Below are positions 1 to 5,475 of a stretch of 7,775 bases of DNA, one piece after another. Positions within the stretch are counted from its first letter, which is position 1, and each line of letters begins with the position of its first letter. Source of the DNA: Oceanospirillaceae bacterium (GTDB lineage: Bacteria; Pseudomonadota; Gammaproteobacteria; Pseudomonadales; Balneatricaceae); the NCBI GenBank assembly GCA_023954795.1, contig JAGSHA010000142.1, positions 1-7,775 of the forward strand, given 5' to 3'. Both the position numbers and the translations under genes were made by a program. The notes under the pieces are model-generated. The model did no database searches, was not told the origin of the DNA, and saw only the letters and a program-made list of their open reading frames with translations.

Positions 1-479
1 AGCAAGGGGCGCTTGAGGCAGCAGCAGCGACTTCATTGCCCGTCTGTCTTATGCATATGCGGGGCAGTCCGGCGACAATGCAGGATGCGCCACGTTATGG
101 CGACGTGTTGTTGGATGTTAAGGTATTTCTACAGCAGCGAATTGCGGATTGTGAAGTGGCCGGGATTGCAAAAGATCGCCTTATTCTTGATCCAGGTTTT
201 GGCTTTGGTAAGACCATCCAGCATAATCTACGTCTGTTGAATAATCTGGATGCGCTGCACGCGTTAGGATTGCCGCTGCTGATTGGAACTTCGCGCAAAT
301 CGATGATAGATCATGTATTGCATCGGCCGGTAGACCAGCGTCTGGCGGGAAGTTTGGCGACTGTAGCAATATCAGTGATGCAGGGTGCGCAGATATTGCG
401 TGTACATGATGTGGCAGAAACAGTAGATGTTGTGCGTATGACCGAAGCTGTGCGCAACGAGTCCATTGGAGAGGATTGA
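1..479 (+). CDS. folP: Dihydropteroate synthase, C-terminal part (5' end outside window)
   Basis: This enzyme condenses 6-hydroxymethyl-7,8-dihydropterin diphosphate with p-aminobenzoate to give 7,8-dihydropteroate in cytosolic folate synthesis, and it is the sulfonamide target. The reading frame is open from position 3 to the TGA at 477-479, giving 158 visible residues of a family usually about 280 long, so roughly the last 55-60% is present. Diagnostic stretches are LMHMRGSPATMQ, the DPGFGFGKT loop (pterin/pABA site), the GTSRKSM motif and the C-terminal RVHDV motif, all in the order seen in E. coli FolP. The TTG at 36 and the ATGs at 51 and 57 are internal codons, not starts, because family homology continues upstream of them to the window edge. 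glmM follows after only 6 nt, and its ribosome binding site lies inside the folP end, which suggests co-transcription and possibly translational coupling. ftsH commonly precedes this gene, but that lies outside the window. Confidence 0.96.
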   Translation, partial: QGALEAAAATSLPVCLMHMRGSPATMQDAPRYGDVLLDVKVFLQQRIADCEVAGIAKDRLILDPGFGFGKTIQHNLRLLNNLDALHALGLPLLIGTSRKSMIDHVLHRPVDQRLAGSLATVAISVMQGAQILRVHDVAETVDVVRMTEAVRNESIGED

Positions 480-485
480 GTAGTA

Positions 486-1838
486 ATGAGCAGACGTTAT
501 TTTGGTACCGACGGAATTCGCGGCAAAGTAGGCCAGTTTCCTGTAACACCCGATTTTATGCTGAAGCTGGGTTGGGCAGCCGGTAAAGTGTTTGCCCGTG
601 AAGGCCGCAGCAAAATTCTTATTGGTAAAGATACGCGAATTTCCGGATATATGTTTGAGTCCGCGTTGGAAGCGGGGCTGTCCGCTGCTGGGGTCGATGT
701 GTTGCTGTTGGGGCCTATGCCGACACCTGCGATTGCCTACCTGACGCGGACCTTTCATGCCAACGCGGGTATCGTGATCAGTGCGTCACACAACCCTCAC
801 TATGACAATGGTATTAAGTTCTTTTCTGCGCAGGGCACTAAGTTGCCGGATGAGATTGAGCAGGCCATTGAAGCACAGTTGGATATTGCCATGACAACGG
901 TTGATCCTGCGCTGCTGGGCAAGGCAAAACGTATTGAGGATGCGCCGGGGCGTTACATCGAGTTCTGTAAGGCCAGTGCCGGTGGTATTGATCTTAAGGG
1001 TATGAAAATTGCCCTCGATTGTGCCAATGGTGCAACCTATCACGTGTCGCCGAGTGTATTTTCCGAGCTGGGTGCTGAGGTGATCGAAGTCGCGTCCGCG
1101 CCTGATGGTCTGAATATCAACGAGGAGTGCGGTGCAACGTCGACCGAGCGTCTGCAGAAGGTGGTTGTGGCAGAAGGCGCTGATTTGGGTATCGCGTTGG
1201 ACGGCGATGGTGATCGCGTGATCATGGTTGATCATACCGGCGTTGAAGTGGACGGTGATGAGTTGCTCTATGTGATTGCCTCGCACCTGCGTGCGCAGGG
1301 TGAGTTCGAAGGCGGGGTTGTTGGTACGTTGATGTCTAACTTCGGTCTCGAACAGGCATTCAGGCGTGAGCAGATCCCATTTGTACGTGCGAAAGTAGGT
1401 GATCGTTATGTGATGGAGCAGCTGGCTAATCATGGCTGGTTGTTGGGTGGTGAATCCTCAGGCCATATCGTTTGCCGCCATCTGACATCTACAGGTGATG
1501 GTACTGTTTCGGCTCTTCAGGTCCTGAGAGCCATTGCGGATAGCGGTAAAAACCTGCATGTGCTGAAACAGGGTATGAGTAAGATGCCCCAGACGATGAT
1601 CAACGTTCGCATGCAAAATAAAGTGGATGTGATGGGTGTTGAGGCGGTGCAGGAAGCGGTTTCTGCGACCGAGGCTACGTTAGGTTCTCGCGGACGTGTG
1701 TTGTTGCGACCGTCTGGTACTGAGCCTGTTGTACGCGTGATGATTGAAGGCGAAGATGCAGCAGAAGTTGCGGAGCTATGCTCAGCTCTGGCAGCGGAAG
1801 TAGAAAATGCGCTTCAGGCGCTTGAAACTTCAGAGTAA
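486..1838 (+). CDS. glmM: Phosphoglucosamine mutase
   Basis: GlmM interconverts glucosamine-6-phosphate and glucosamine-1-phosphate. This is the second step towards UDP-GlcNAc, which feeds peptidoglycan and lipopolysaccharide. The product is 450 residues, against 445 in E. coli, and is complete. The N-terminus FGTDGIRG (residues 6-13) is typical of the family. The phosphoserine loop ISASHNP spans 98-104, with Ser101 as the residue expected to be phosphorylated. The metal loop DGDGDR spans 239-244, the sugar-binding loop GGESSGH 321-327, and the C-terminal phosphate loop RPSGTEP 408-414. All four alpha-D-phosphohexomutase domains are therefore intact. The ATG at 486 is preceded by GGAGAGG at 468-474 with an 11-nt spacer, and it gives the expected N-terminus. 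It sits 6 nt after folP, the conserved folP-glmM pair. Nothing is odd apart from a few extra residues at the C-terminus. Confidence 0.98.
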   Translation: MSRRYFGTDGIRGKVGQFPVTPDFMLKLGWAAGKVFAREGRSKILIGKDTRISGYMFESALEAGLSAAGVDVLLLGPMPTPAIAYLTRTFHANAGIVISASHNPHYDNGIKFFSAQGTKLPDEIEQAIEAQLDIAMTTVDPALLGKAKRIEDAPGRYIEFCKASAGGIDLKGMKIALDCANGATYHVSPSVFSELGAEVIEVASAPDGLNINEECGATSTERLQKVVVAEGADLGIALDGDGDRVIMVDHTGVEVDGDELLYVIASHLRAQGEFEGGVVGTLMSNFGLEQAFRREQIPFVRAKVGDRYVMEQLANHGWLLGGESSGHIVCRHLTSTGDGTVSALQVLRAIADSGKNLHVLKQGMSKMPQTMINVRMQNKVDVMGVEAVQEAVSATEATLGSRGRVLLRPSGTEPVVRVMIEGEDAAEVAELCSALAAEVENALQALETSE

Positions 1839-1850
1839 CGCAGTTAATAT
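1822..1850 (+). promoter_or_regulatory. Possible weak sigma70 promoter before tpiA
   Basis: TTGAAA at 1822-1827 (5 of 6 to the -35 consensus) lies inside the last glmM codons. After 17 nt comes TAATAT at 1845-1850, which matches the -10 consensus at only 4 positions. Transcription would begin near 1857 and leave a leader of about 20 nt with the strong AGGGGG binding site. It could give tpiA extra expression inside the operon. The -10 is weak and such matches arise by chance, so this is a candidate only. Confidence 0.25.
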
Positions 1851-1877
1851 TTGCGCCTCTTTCGATAGGGGGTATCG

Positions 1878-2636
1878 ATGCGTAAAGCCATTGTCGCCGG
1901 AAACTGGAAAATGAACGGCAATAGTGAGTCTGTCAATGAGTTGATGGGAGCACTGGTTGCAAGTCTTCAAGATCTGGATGCTGTAGAAGCTCTGGTATGC
2001 CCTCCGGCTGTTTATCTGTCACAGGTGAAAAGTCTGATTGGTAATGCATCGATTGCGCTCGGCGCGCAAAATGCCAGCCAATTCGAAAGTGGTGCATATA
2101 CGGGTGAAAATTCACCAGGAATGCTCGCTGATCTGGGATGTCAGTACGTTATCCTGGGTCACTCTGAGCGTCGCGCCATTTTTGGCGAAAAAGACGCTGA
2201 AATTGCTGCAAAGTTTAATGCGGTGATTGACGCAGGTCTTGTGCCTATTCTATGTGTTGGTGAAACGCTGGAAGAGCGTGAAGACGAAAAAACCATGGCG
2301 ATCGTAGGTGGTCAGCTAAAGGCTGTGCTAGATGCTTGTGGTGTTGAGTCTTTCGCAAAAGCTGTTATCGCATATGAACCGGTTTGGGCGATTGGAACCG
2401 GTAAAACAGCAACACCTGAGCAGGCTCAGGACGTTCATCAGGCTGTAAGAGCCATTGTTGCTGAGTACAGTGCTGAAGTAGCAGCAGGTGTAAGAATCCT
2501 GTACGGTGGAAGCGTCAACGCGGCGAATGCCGATGAGTTGTTTGCAAACCCCGATGTGGATGGCGGCCTAGTTGGCGGTGCATCCTTAAAGCCTAATGAT
2601 TTTATCGCTATCTGTCGCGCGGCGGCAGAAGCGTAA
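1878..2636 (+). CDS. tpiA: Triosephosphate isomerase
   Basis: TpiA interconverts dihydroxyacetone phosphate and glyceraldehyde-3-phosphate in glycolysis and gluconeogenesis, normally as a cytosolic TIM-barrel dimer. The product is 252 residues, the usual size. Every catalytic element is visible: Asn9 and Lys11 in GNWKMNG, His95 in ILGHSERR, Glu167 in AYEPVW, the mobile loop 6 at about 168-178 (AIGTGKTA), and the phosphate-binding YGGSVNAAN at 209-217 followed by GGLVGGASL near 229-237. The ATG at 1878 is chosen because AGGGGG at 1867-1872 lies 5 nt upstream and the protein begins exactly where the family does. The gene sits 39 nt after glmM and 15 nt before secG. This position between glmM and secG is seen in Pseudomonas-type gammaproteobacteria but not in E. 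coli. The gene is complete, with no anomaly. Confidence 0.98.
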   Translation: MRKAIVAGNWKMNGNSESVNELMGALVASLQDLDAVEALVCPPAVYLSQVKSLIGNASIALGAQNASQFESGAYTGENSPGMLADLGCQYVILGHSERRAIFGEKDAEIAAKFNAVIDAGLVPILCVGETLEEREDEKTMAIVGGQLKAVLDACGVESFAKAVIAYEPVWAIGTGKTATPEQAQDVHQAVRAIVAEYSAEVAAGVRILYGGSVNAANADELFANPDVDGGLVGGASLKPNDFIAICRAAAEA

Positions 2637-2651
2637 CGAAACGGTTGATAG

Positions 2652-3026
2652 ATGGAAACACTGGTTCTGATTGTTCATGTCTTGCTTGCTGCCGGTATTA
2701 TCGCTCTGGTATTGCTGCAGCAGGGTAAGGGTGCAGAGGCTGGCGCTTCGTTTGGCGCTGGTGCTTCCCAGACTGTGTTCGGTAGTAGCGGTAGTACGTC
2801 TTTTCTAGCACGTATTACAGGCGTACTGGCAGCCGGTTTGTTCGTAACAAGCTTTTTGCTGGCCATGGTTGCCAAGGAAAAAGCTGATACAGTTGGTGAT
2901 GCAGGTATTCCTGCAGCGGCAGTTATTGAAAGTCGTGCAGCAGAGGTTACTGAGCCTGAGCTGCCGACGCTGGAAGCGGGCAAAGCTGAGCCGGTTCCTG
3001 AATCTGATATTCCGCAAGCTGACTGA
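2652..3026 (+). CDS. secG: SecG subunit of the SecYEG protein translocase
   Basis: SecG is the small non-essential subunit of the SecYEG channel in the inner membrane and assists SecA-driven export. The 124-residue product has transmembrane segment 1 at about residues 4-22. The family signature LQQGKGAEAGASFGAGAS follows at about 22-39, with VFGSSG at 42-47 in the cytosolic loop, and transmembrane segment 2 lies at about 55-73. The C-terminal tail (about 74-124) is rich in Ala, Glu and Pro and ends in SDIPQAD, similar to the SDIP end of E. coli SecG. E. coli SecG is 110 residues, so the tail is moderately longer. The ATG at 2652 gives the expected N-terminus, but no clear Shine-Dalgarno sequence precedes it. 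With tpiA ending 15 nt upstream, translation may be coupled. The stop codon is 9 nt before tRNA-Leu, implying one shared transcript. Confidence 0.95.
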   Translation: METLVLIVHVLLAAGIIALVLLQQGKGAEAGASFGAGASQTVFGSSGSTSFLARITGVLAAGLFVTSFLLAMVAKEKADTVGDAGIPAAAVIESRAAEVTEPELPTLEAGKAEPVPESDIPQAD

Positions 3027-3035
3027 TACTCGTTT

Positions 3036-3121
3036 GCCCAAGTGGTGGAATTGGTAGACACGCTATCTTGAGGGGGTAGTGACCTACGGTCGTGCCGGTT
3101 CGAGTCCGGCCTTGGGCACCA
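3036..3121 (+). tRNA. tRNA-Leu, anticodon GAG
   Basis: This is an 86-nt class II tRNA with encoded CCA, folded by hand. The acceptor stem is GCCCAAG (3036-3042) with CTTGGGC (3111-3117), discriminator A is 3118, and CCA is 3119-3121. The D stem is GTG/CAC (3045-3047/3059-3061), with GG at 3053-3054 in its loop. The anticodon stem is 3063-3067/3075-3079 with one T-G pair, and the loop TTGAGGG places anticodon GAG at 3070-3072. The long variable arm GACC/GGTC (3081-3084/3088-3091) is typical of leucine tRNAs. The T stem is GCCGG/CCGGC (3094-3098/3106-3110) with loop TTCGAGT. It reads CUC and, by wobble, CUU leucine codons. It corresponds to leuU of E. coli, which likewise follows secG. It is probably cut out of the secG transcript, since no promoter is visible in the 9-nt gap. 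Confidence 0.97.
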
Positions 3122-3126
3122 TGATC

Positions 3127-3155
3127 TTGAAAAAGGTCTAGGGCATATGTACAAT
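3127..3155 (+). promoter_or_regulatory. Probable sigma70 promoter for tRNA-fMet (and rimP-nusA-infB)
   Basis: The -35 box TTGAAA is at 3127-3132 (5 of 6 to consensus). An exact 17-nt spacer follows, and the -10 box TACAAT is at 3150-3155 (5 of 6). The predicted start at about 3162-3163 leaves only 8-9 nt of 5' leader before the tRNA at 3171, a plausible substrate for RNase P. The -10 box starts in the loop of the terminator hairpin (3140-3168) and runs into its 3' arm, so the two signals share the same bases. The only other visible source of transcription here is read-through from the secG unit. The elements are seen directly; promoter activity is inferred. Confidence 0.72.
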
Positions 3156-3168
3156 ATGCCCTGTTTTT
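3140..3168 (+). terminator. Intrinsic terminator after tRNA-Leu
   Basis: A perfect 8-bp stem, GGGCATAT (3141-3148) with ATATGCCC (3154-3161), has a 5-nt loop, GTACA. An extra A-T pair (3140/3162) closes its base, and G plus five T (3163-3168) follow. It would end the folP-glmM-tpiA-secG-tRNA-Leu transcript 2-3 nt before tRNA-fMet. The U-tract is short, so some read-through is likely. The outer half of the stem is G+C-rich and the inner half A+T-rich. Confidence 0.75.
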
Positions 3169-3170
3169 GA

Positions 3171-3247
<77 letters not shown>

Positions 3248-3269
3248 ATTCTAAGACGAAAGTGACGGT

Positions 3270-3281
3270 GGCTCGTTAACG
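3270..3281 (+). promoter_or_regulatory. boxA-like antitermination site
   Basis: GGCTCGTTAACG matches the E. coli rRNA boxA (TGCTCTTTAACA) at 9 of 12 positions, including the GCTC and TTAAC blocks. boxA RNA is bound by NusB with S10 and acts with NusA. The site lies downstream of tRNA-fMet and upstream of two hairpins that stand before nusA, where an antitermination element would make sense. The same bases contain the palindrome CGTTAACG (3274-3281), so a protein operator or chance is possible. No boxB or boxC element is evident. Confidence 0.35.
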
Positions 3282-3354
3282 TATAGTAGTTTTAATGCGT
3301 TCAACGGGATGGTCGATGATCTATTCGATCTCCGCTGCCAATCTTATTCGTTTG

Positions 3355-3380
3355 AAAGGGGCCTAACAGGGCCTTTTTTT
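3355..3380 (+). terminator. Terminator/attenuator 1 before rimP
   Basis: The stem AAAGGGGCC (3355-3363) pairs with GGCCTTTTT (3370-3378), including two G-T pairs, around the loop TAACAG. The run of seven T (3374-3380) forms part of the stem and continues past it. It lies 108 nt after tRNA-fMet. It would release a short tRNA precursor, with only part of the transcription continuing into rimP. Confidence 0.75.
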
Positions 3381-3414
3381 ATACGCGAATCATAGTCACG
3401 GTGCTGTGTATTGG

Positions 3415-3439
3415 AGATGGGTCTGTTGACCCATTTTTT
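3415..3439 (+). terminator. Terminator/attenuator 2 before rimP
   Basis: A perfect 7-bp stem, ATGGGTC (3417-3423) with GACCCAT (3428-3434), has a TGTT loop. It can be extended by a G-T and an A-T pair (3415-3416/3435-3436), and six T follow (3434-3439). It lies 35 nt after the first terminator and 15 nt before the GAGG of rimP. Two intrinsic terminators in series with no promoter between them and rimP suggest regulated read-through. Confidence 0.75.
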
Positions 3440-3454
3440 GTTTGTGCCGTAAGT

Positions 3455-3458
3455 GAGG
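3455..3458 (+). promoter_or_regulatory. Ribosome binding site fixing the rimP GTG start
   Basis: GAGG (within TGAGGT) stands 8 nt before the GTG at 3467. No ATG in this frame lies near the position where RimP proteins begin. The alternative upstream GTG at 3401 has no such site and would run translation through terminator 2. Confidence 0.75.
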
Positions 3459-3466
3459 TTTATTCA

Positions 3467-3922
3467 GTGTCAGCAAAGCTGAAACAACTCCAGGAATTAA
3501 TCGAACCAGGTGTCGTTGCTCTGGGCGTTGATCTTTGGGGGATTGAATATATATCGCAGGGTCGTCAAAACACCCTGCGTATTTATATCGACGCCGAAAA
3601 AGGTGTTGATGTAGATGACTGCGCAAAGGTCAGCCATCAGGTCAGCGGTGTGCTGGATGTGGAAGATCCGATCACAGGTCATTACACACTGGAAGTATCA
3701 TCACCGGGTATGGATCGCCCGCTGTTTACCCTTGAACAGTTTGCTGCTTATGCTGGTAACCAAGTGCAGGTGCGCTTGCGCGTGGCGTTTGAAGGCCGTC
3801 GTAAGTTTAAGGGGTTGCTGAACGGCGTGGAAGGGGATGATGTTCTGGTGGTTGTGGATAATGAAGAATATCTGTTGCCGATTGATTACATTGATCGGGC
3901 GAACGTAATCCCTCAGTTCTAA
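3467..3922 (+). CDS. rimP: Ribosome maturation factor RimP
   Basis: RimP assists late assembly of the 30S ribosomal subunit. From the GTG at 3467 the product is 151 residues, against 150 in E. coli. The N-terminal alpha/beta domain (about 1-85) carries the family motifs LRIYID near 37-42, DCAKVSHQVSGVLDVEDPI at 51-69 and LEVSSPGMDRPLF at 75-87. A beta-barrel (SH3-like) domain occupies about 88-151 and ends in VIPQF. GTG is preferred because it has a GAGG site at 8 nt and the protein then begins as its relatives do. The frame stays open upstream to a GTG at 3401, but that would add 22 residues without family similarity and overlap terminator 2. Conserved rimP-nusA-infB order supports co-transcription, with 33 nt to nusA. 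Expression probably depends on read-through of the two upstream hairpins. Confidence 0.95.
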   Translation: MSAKLKQLQELIEPGVVALGVDLWGIEYISQGRQNTLRIYIDAEKGVDVDDCAKVSHQVSGVLDVEDPITGHYTLEVSSPGMDRPLFTLEQFAAYAGNQVQVRLRVAFEGRRKFKGLLNGVEGDDVLVVVDNEEYLLPIDYIDRANVIPQF

Positions 3923-3955
3923 GAGTGGTTTTGGGGTATCAGGCGAGGCAGAGGA

Positions 3956-5446
3956 ATGAGCAAAGAGATTCTGTTGGTAGCAGAAGCCGTATCTAACGAA
4001 AAAGATGTGCCTAAAGAGGTCATCTTCGAGGCGATTGAATTCGCGTTGGCGGCAGCAACTAAAAAGCGTTACGACGAAGAAGCGGATATCCGTGTTGAGA
4101 TCGATCGTACCAGCGGTGACTACGATACTTTCCGTACCTGGAAAGTTGTCAGCAATGAAGAAGTGCCTGCACTGGGGACTGAGCTGACACTGGAAGAAGC
4201 ACTGGAACTGGACACAAAACTGCAGCCTGAAGATATTTACGAAGAACAGGTTGAGTCTGTTAAGTTCGGACGTATCGCAGCACAGACCGCAAAACAGGTT
4301 ATCGTGCAGAAAGTTCGTGAAGCAGAGCGTGCAAAAATTGTCGAGCTGTACCGCGATCGTGTTGGAGAGCTGATCTCCGGCAGTGTTAAAAAAGTGACAC
4401 GCGATAATATTATCGTAGATCTGGGTAACAATGCCGAAGCTTTGTTGCCTCGCGATCAGCTGATTCAGCGTGAAGCGTTCCGCATGGGTGATCGTGTGCG
4501 TGCCATTCTGGCTGAAGTACGCGCTGAAGGTCGTGGTCCTCAGCTGATGCTGAGCCGTACCTGTAACGAAATGCTGATTGAGTTGTTCCGCATTGAAGTG
4601 CCTGAAATCTCGGAAGAAGTTATCGAGATCCGTGCAGCTGCACGTGATACAGGCTCACGCGCCAAGATCGCAGTAAAAACCAACGACGGTCGTATCGATC
4701 CTGTTGGTGCTTGTGTCGGCATGCGTGGTTCCCGCGTTCAGGCTGTATCTAACGAGCTGGGCGGTGAGCGTGTTGATATCGTGCTGTGGGATGATAACCC
4801 GGCACAGCTGGTTATTAATGCAATGGCTCCGGCAGACGTGGCGTCTATCATCATTGATGAAGAGACGCACTCTATGGACGTGGCCGTGGCAGAAGAAGCG
4901 CTGGCAATGGCAATTGGTCGCAGCGGTCAGAACGTGCGTCTGGCAGCTGAGTTGACTGGCTGGCAGCTGAATGTAATGACCGAAGAAGAAGTTGCTGAAA
5001 AGCAGCAGAACGAAACTGGTTCTGTACTGGAAGCGTTCGTCGAGCACCTGGATGTTGACGAAGACGTCGCTGAAGTGCTGCTGGAAGAAGGTTTCACCAC
5101 ACTGGAAGAAGTTGCCTATGTTCCGGTGGAAGAGATGCTTGAAATTGAAGGCTTCGACGAAGATATCGTTGAAGAGCTGCGCACACGTGCCAAAGACGCG
5201 CTGCTGAACCTGGCGATTGCAAGTGAAGAGCAGCTGGATAAAGCTGAGCCTGCGGAAGATCTGTTGGAGATGGACGGCATGGACCGTCACCTGGCATTCC
5301 TGCTGGCCGCTAAAGGCATCGTTACTATGGAAGACTTGGCTGAGCAAGCAGTAGAAGATCTGCTGGATGTGGAAGGCCTGAACGATGAGAAAGCAGCTGA
5401 ATTAATTATGACAGCGCGTGCGCCTTGGTTTGAGGACCAGGGCTAA
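3956..5446 (+). CDS. nusA: Transcription termination/antitermination factor NusA
   Basis: NusA binds RNA polymerase, modulates pausing and intrinsic termination, and takes part in boxA-dependent antitermination. The product is 496 residues, against 495 in E. coli. Visible parts are an N-terminal polymerase-binding domain (about 1-130), an S1 RNA-binding domain (about 137-200, with DNIIVDLGNNAEALLPRDQL), KH1 with GMRG at 255-258, KH2 with GRSG at 321-324, and two acidic repeats (about 362-418 and 437-490). Repeats of this kind contact the alpha C-terminal domain of polymerase in enterobacteria and are missing from many other phyla. Each repeat contains an EIEGFD- or DVEGLN-like turn. The ATG at 3956 follows a purine-rich stretch. 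GAGG at 3951-3954 is too close, so AGGCGAGG at 3941-3948 with a 7-nt spacer is the better binding site. NusA could regulate its own operon through the leader hairpins. Confidence 0.98.
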   Translation: MSKEILLVAEAVSNEKDVPKEVIFEAIEFALAAATKKRYDEEADIRVEIDRTSGDYDTFRTWKVVSNEEVPALGTELTLEEALELDTKLQPEDIYEEQVESVKFGRIAAQTAKQVIVQKVREAERAKIVELYRDRVGELISGSVKKVTRDNIIVDLGNNAEALLPRDQLIQREAFRMGDRVRAILAEVRAEGRGPQLMLSRTCNEMLIELFRIEVPEISEEVIEIRAAARDTGSRAKIAVKTNDGRIDPVGACVGMRGSRVQAVSNELGGERVDIVLWDDNPAQLVINAMAPADVASIIIDEETHSMDVAVAEEALAMAIGRSGQNVRLAAELTGWQLNVMTEEEVAEKQQNETGSVLEAFVEHLDVDEDVAEVLLEEGFTTLEEVAYVPVEEMLEIEGFDEDIVEELRTRAKDALLNLAIASEEQLDKAEPAEDLLEMDGMDRHLAFLLAAKGIVTMEDLAEQAVEDLLDVEGLNDEKAAELIMTARAPWFEDQG

Positions 5447-5475
5447 CACGGGCCGGCGGAATAGGAGAACCCGAA

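Larger units (their letters stand above)
3248..3466 (+). other. Non-coding leader between tRNA-fMet and rimP
   Basis: This stretch of 219 nt has no supported gene. It contains, in order, a boxA-like sequence (3270-3281), a possible 6-bp hairpin at 3311-3330 (GGTCGA with TCGATC, one G-T pair, 8-nt loop), two intrinsic terminator-like hairpins (3355-3380 and 3415-3439) and the rimP ribosome binding site. TATAGT (3282-3287) and TTTAAT (3291-3296) resemble -10 boxes but have no matching -35 at 16-18 nt. The likely meaning is a transcribed attenuator leader for rimP-nusA-infB. Confidence 0.6.

Noticed and set aside
786..1433. Minus-strand open frame of 215 codons inside glmM
   Set aside because: It is a shadow of a clearly conserved plus-strand gene, and its translation shows no recognisable motif.
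3001..3035. Promoter for tRNA-Leu in the end of secG (GATACT at 3025-3030)
   Set aside because: It matches the -10 consensus at only 4 of 6 positions, and no -35 lies at the right distance.
3282..3296. TATAGT and TTTAAT as -10 boxes of a rimP promoter
   Set aside because: No acceptable -35 hexamer occurs 16-18 nt upstream of either one, and two terminators would follow.
3401..3466. N-terminal extension of rimP from a GTG at 3401
   Set aside because: It would add 22 residues that no RimP family member is expected to have, run through terminator 2 and lack a ribosome binding site. The GTG at 3467 has GAGG at 8 nt.
4655..5347. Minus-strand open frame of 230 codons inside nusA
   Set aside because: It is a shadow frame opposite the KH and acidic repeat coding sequence, with Phe/Gln/His-rich composition typical of reverse-frame readings.
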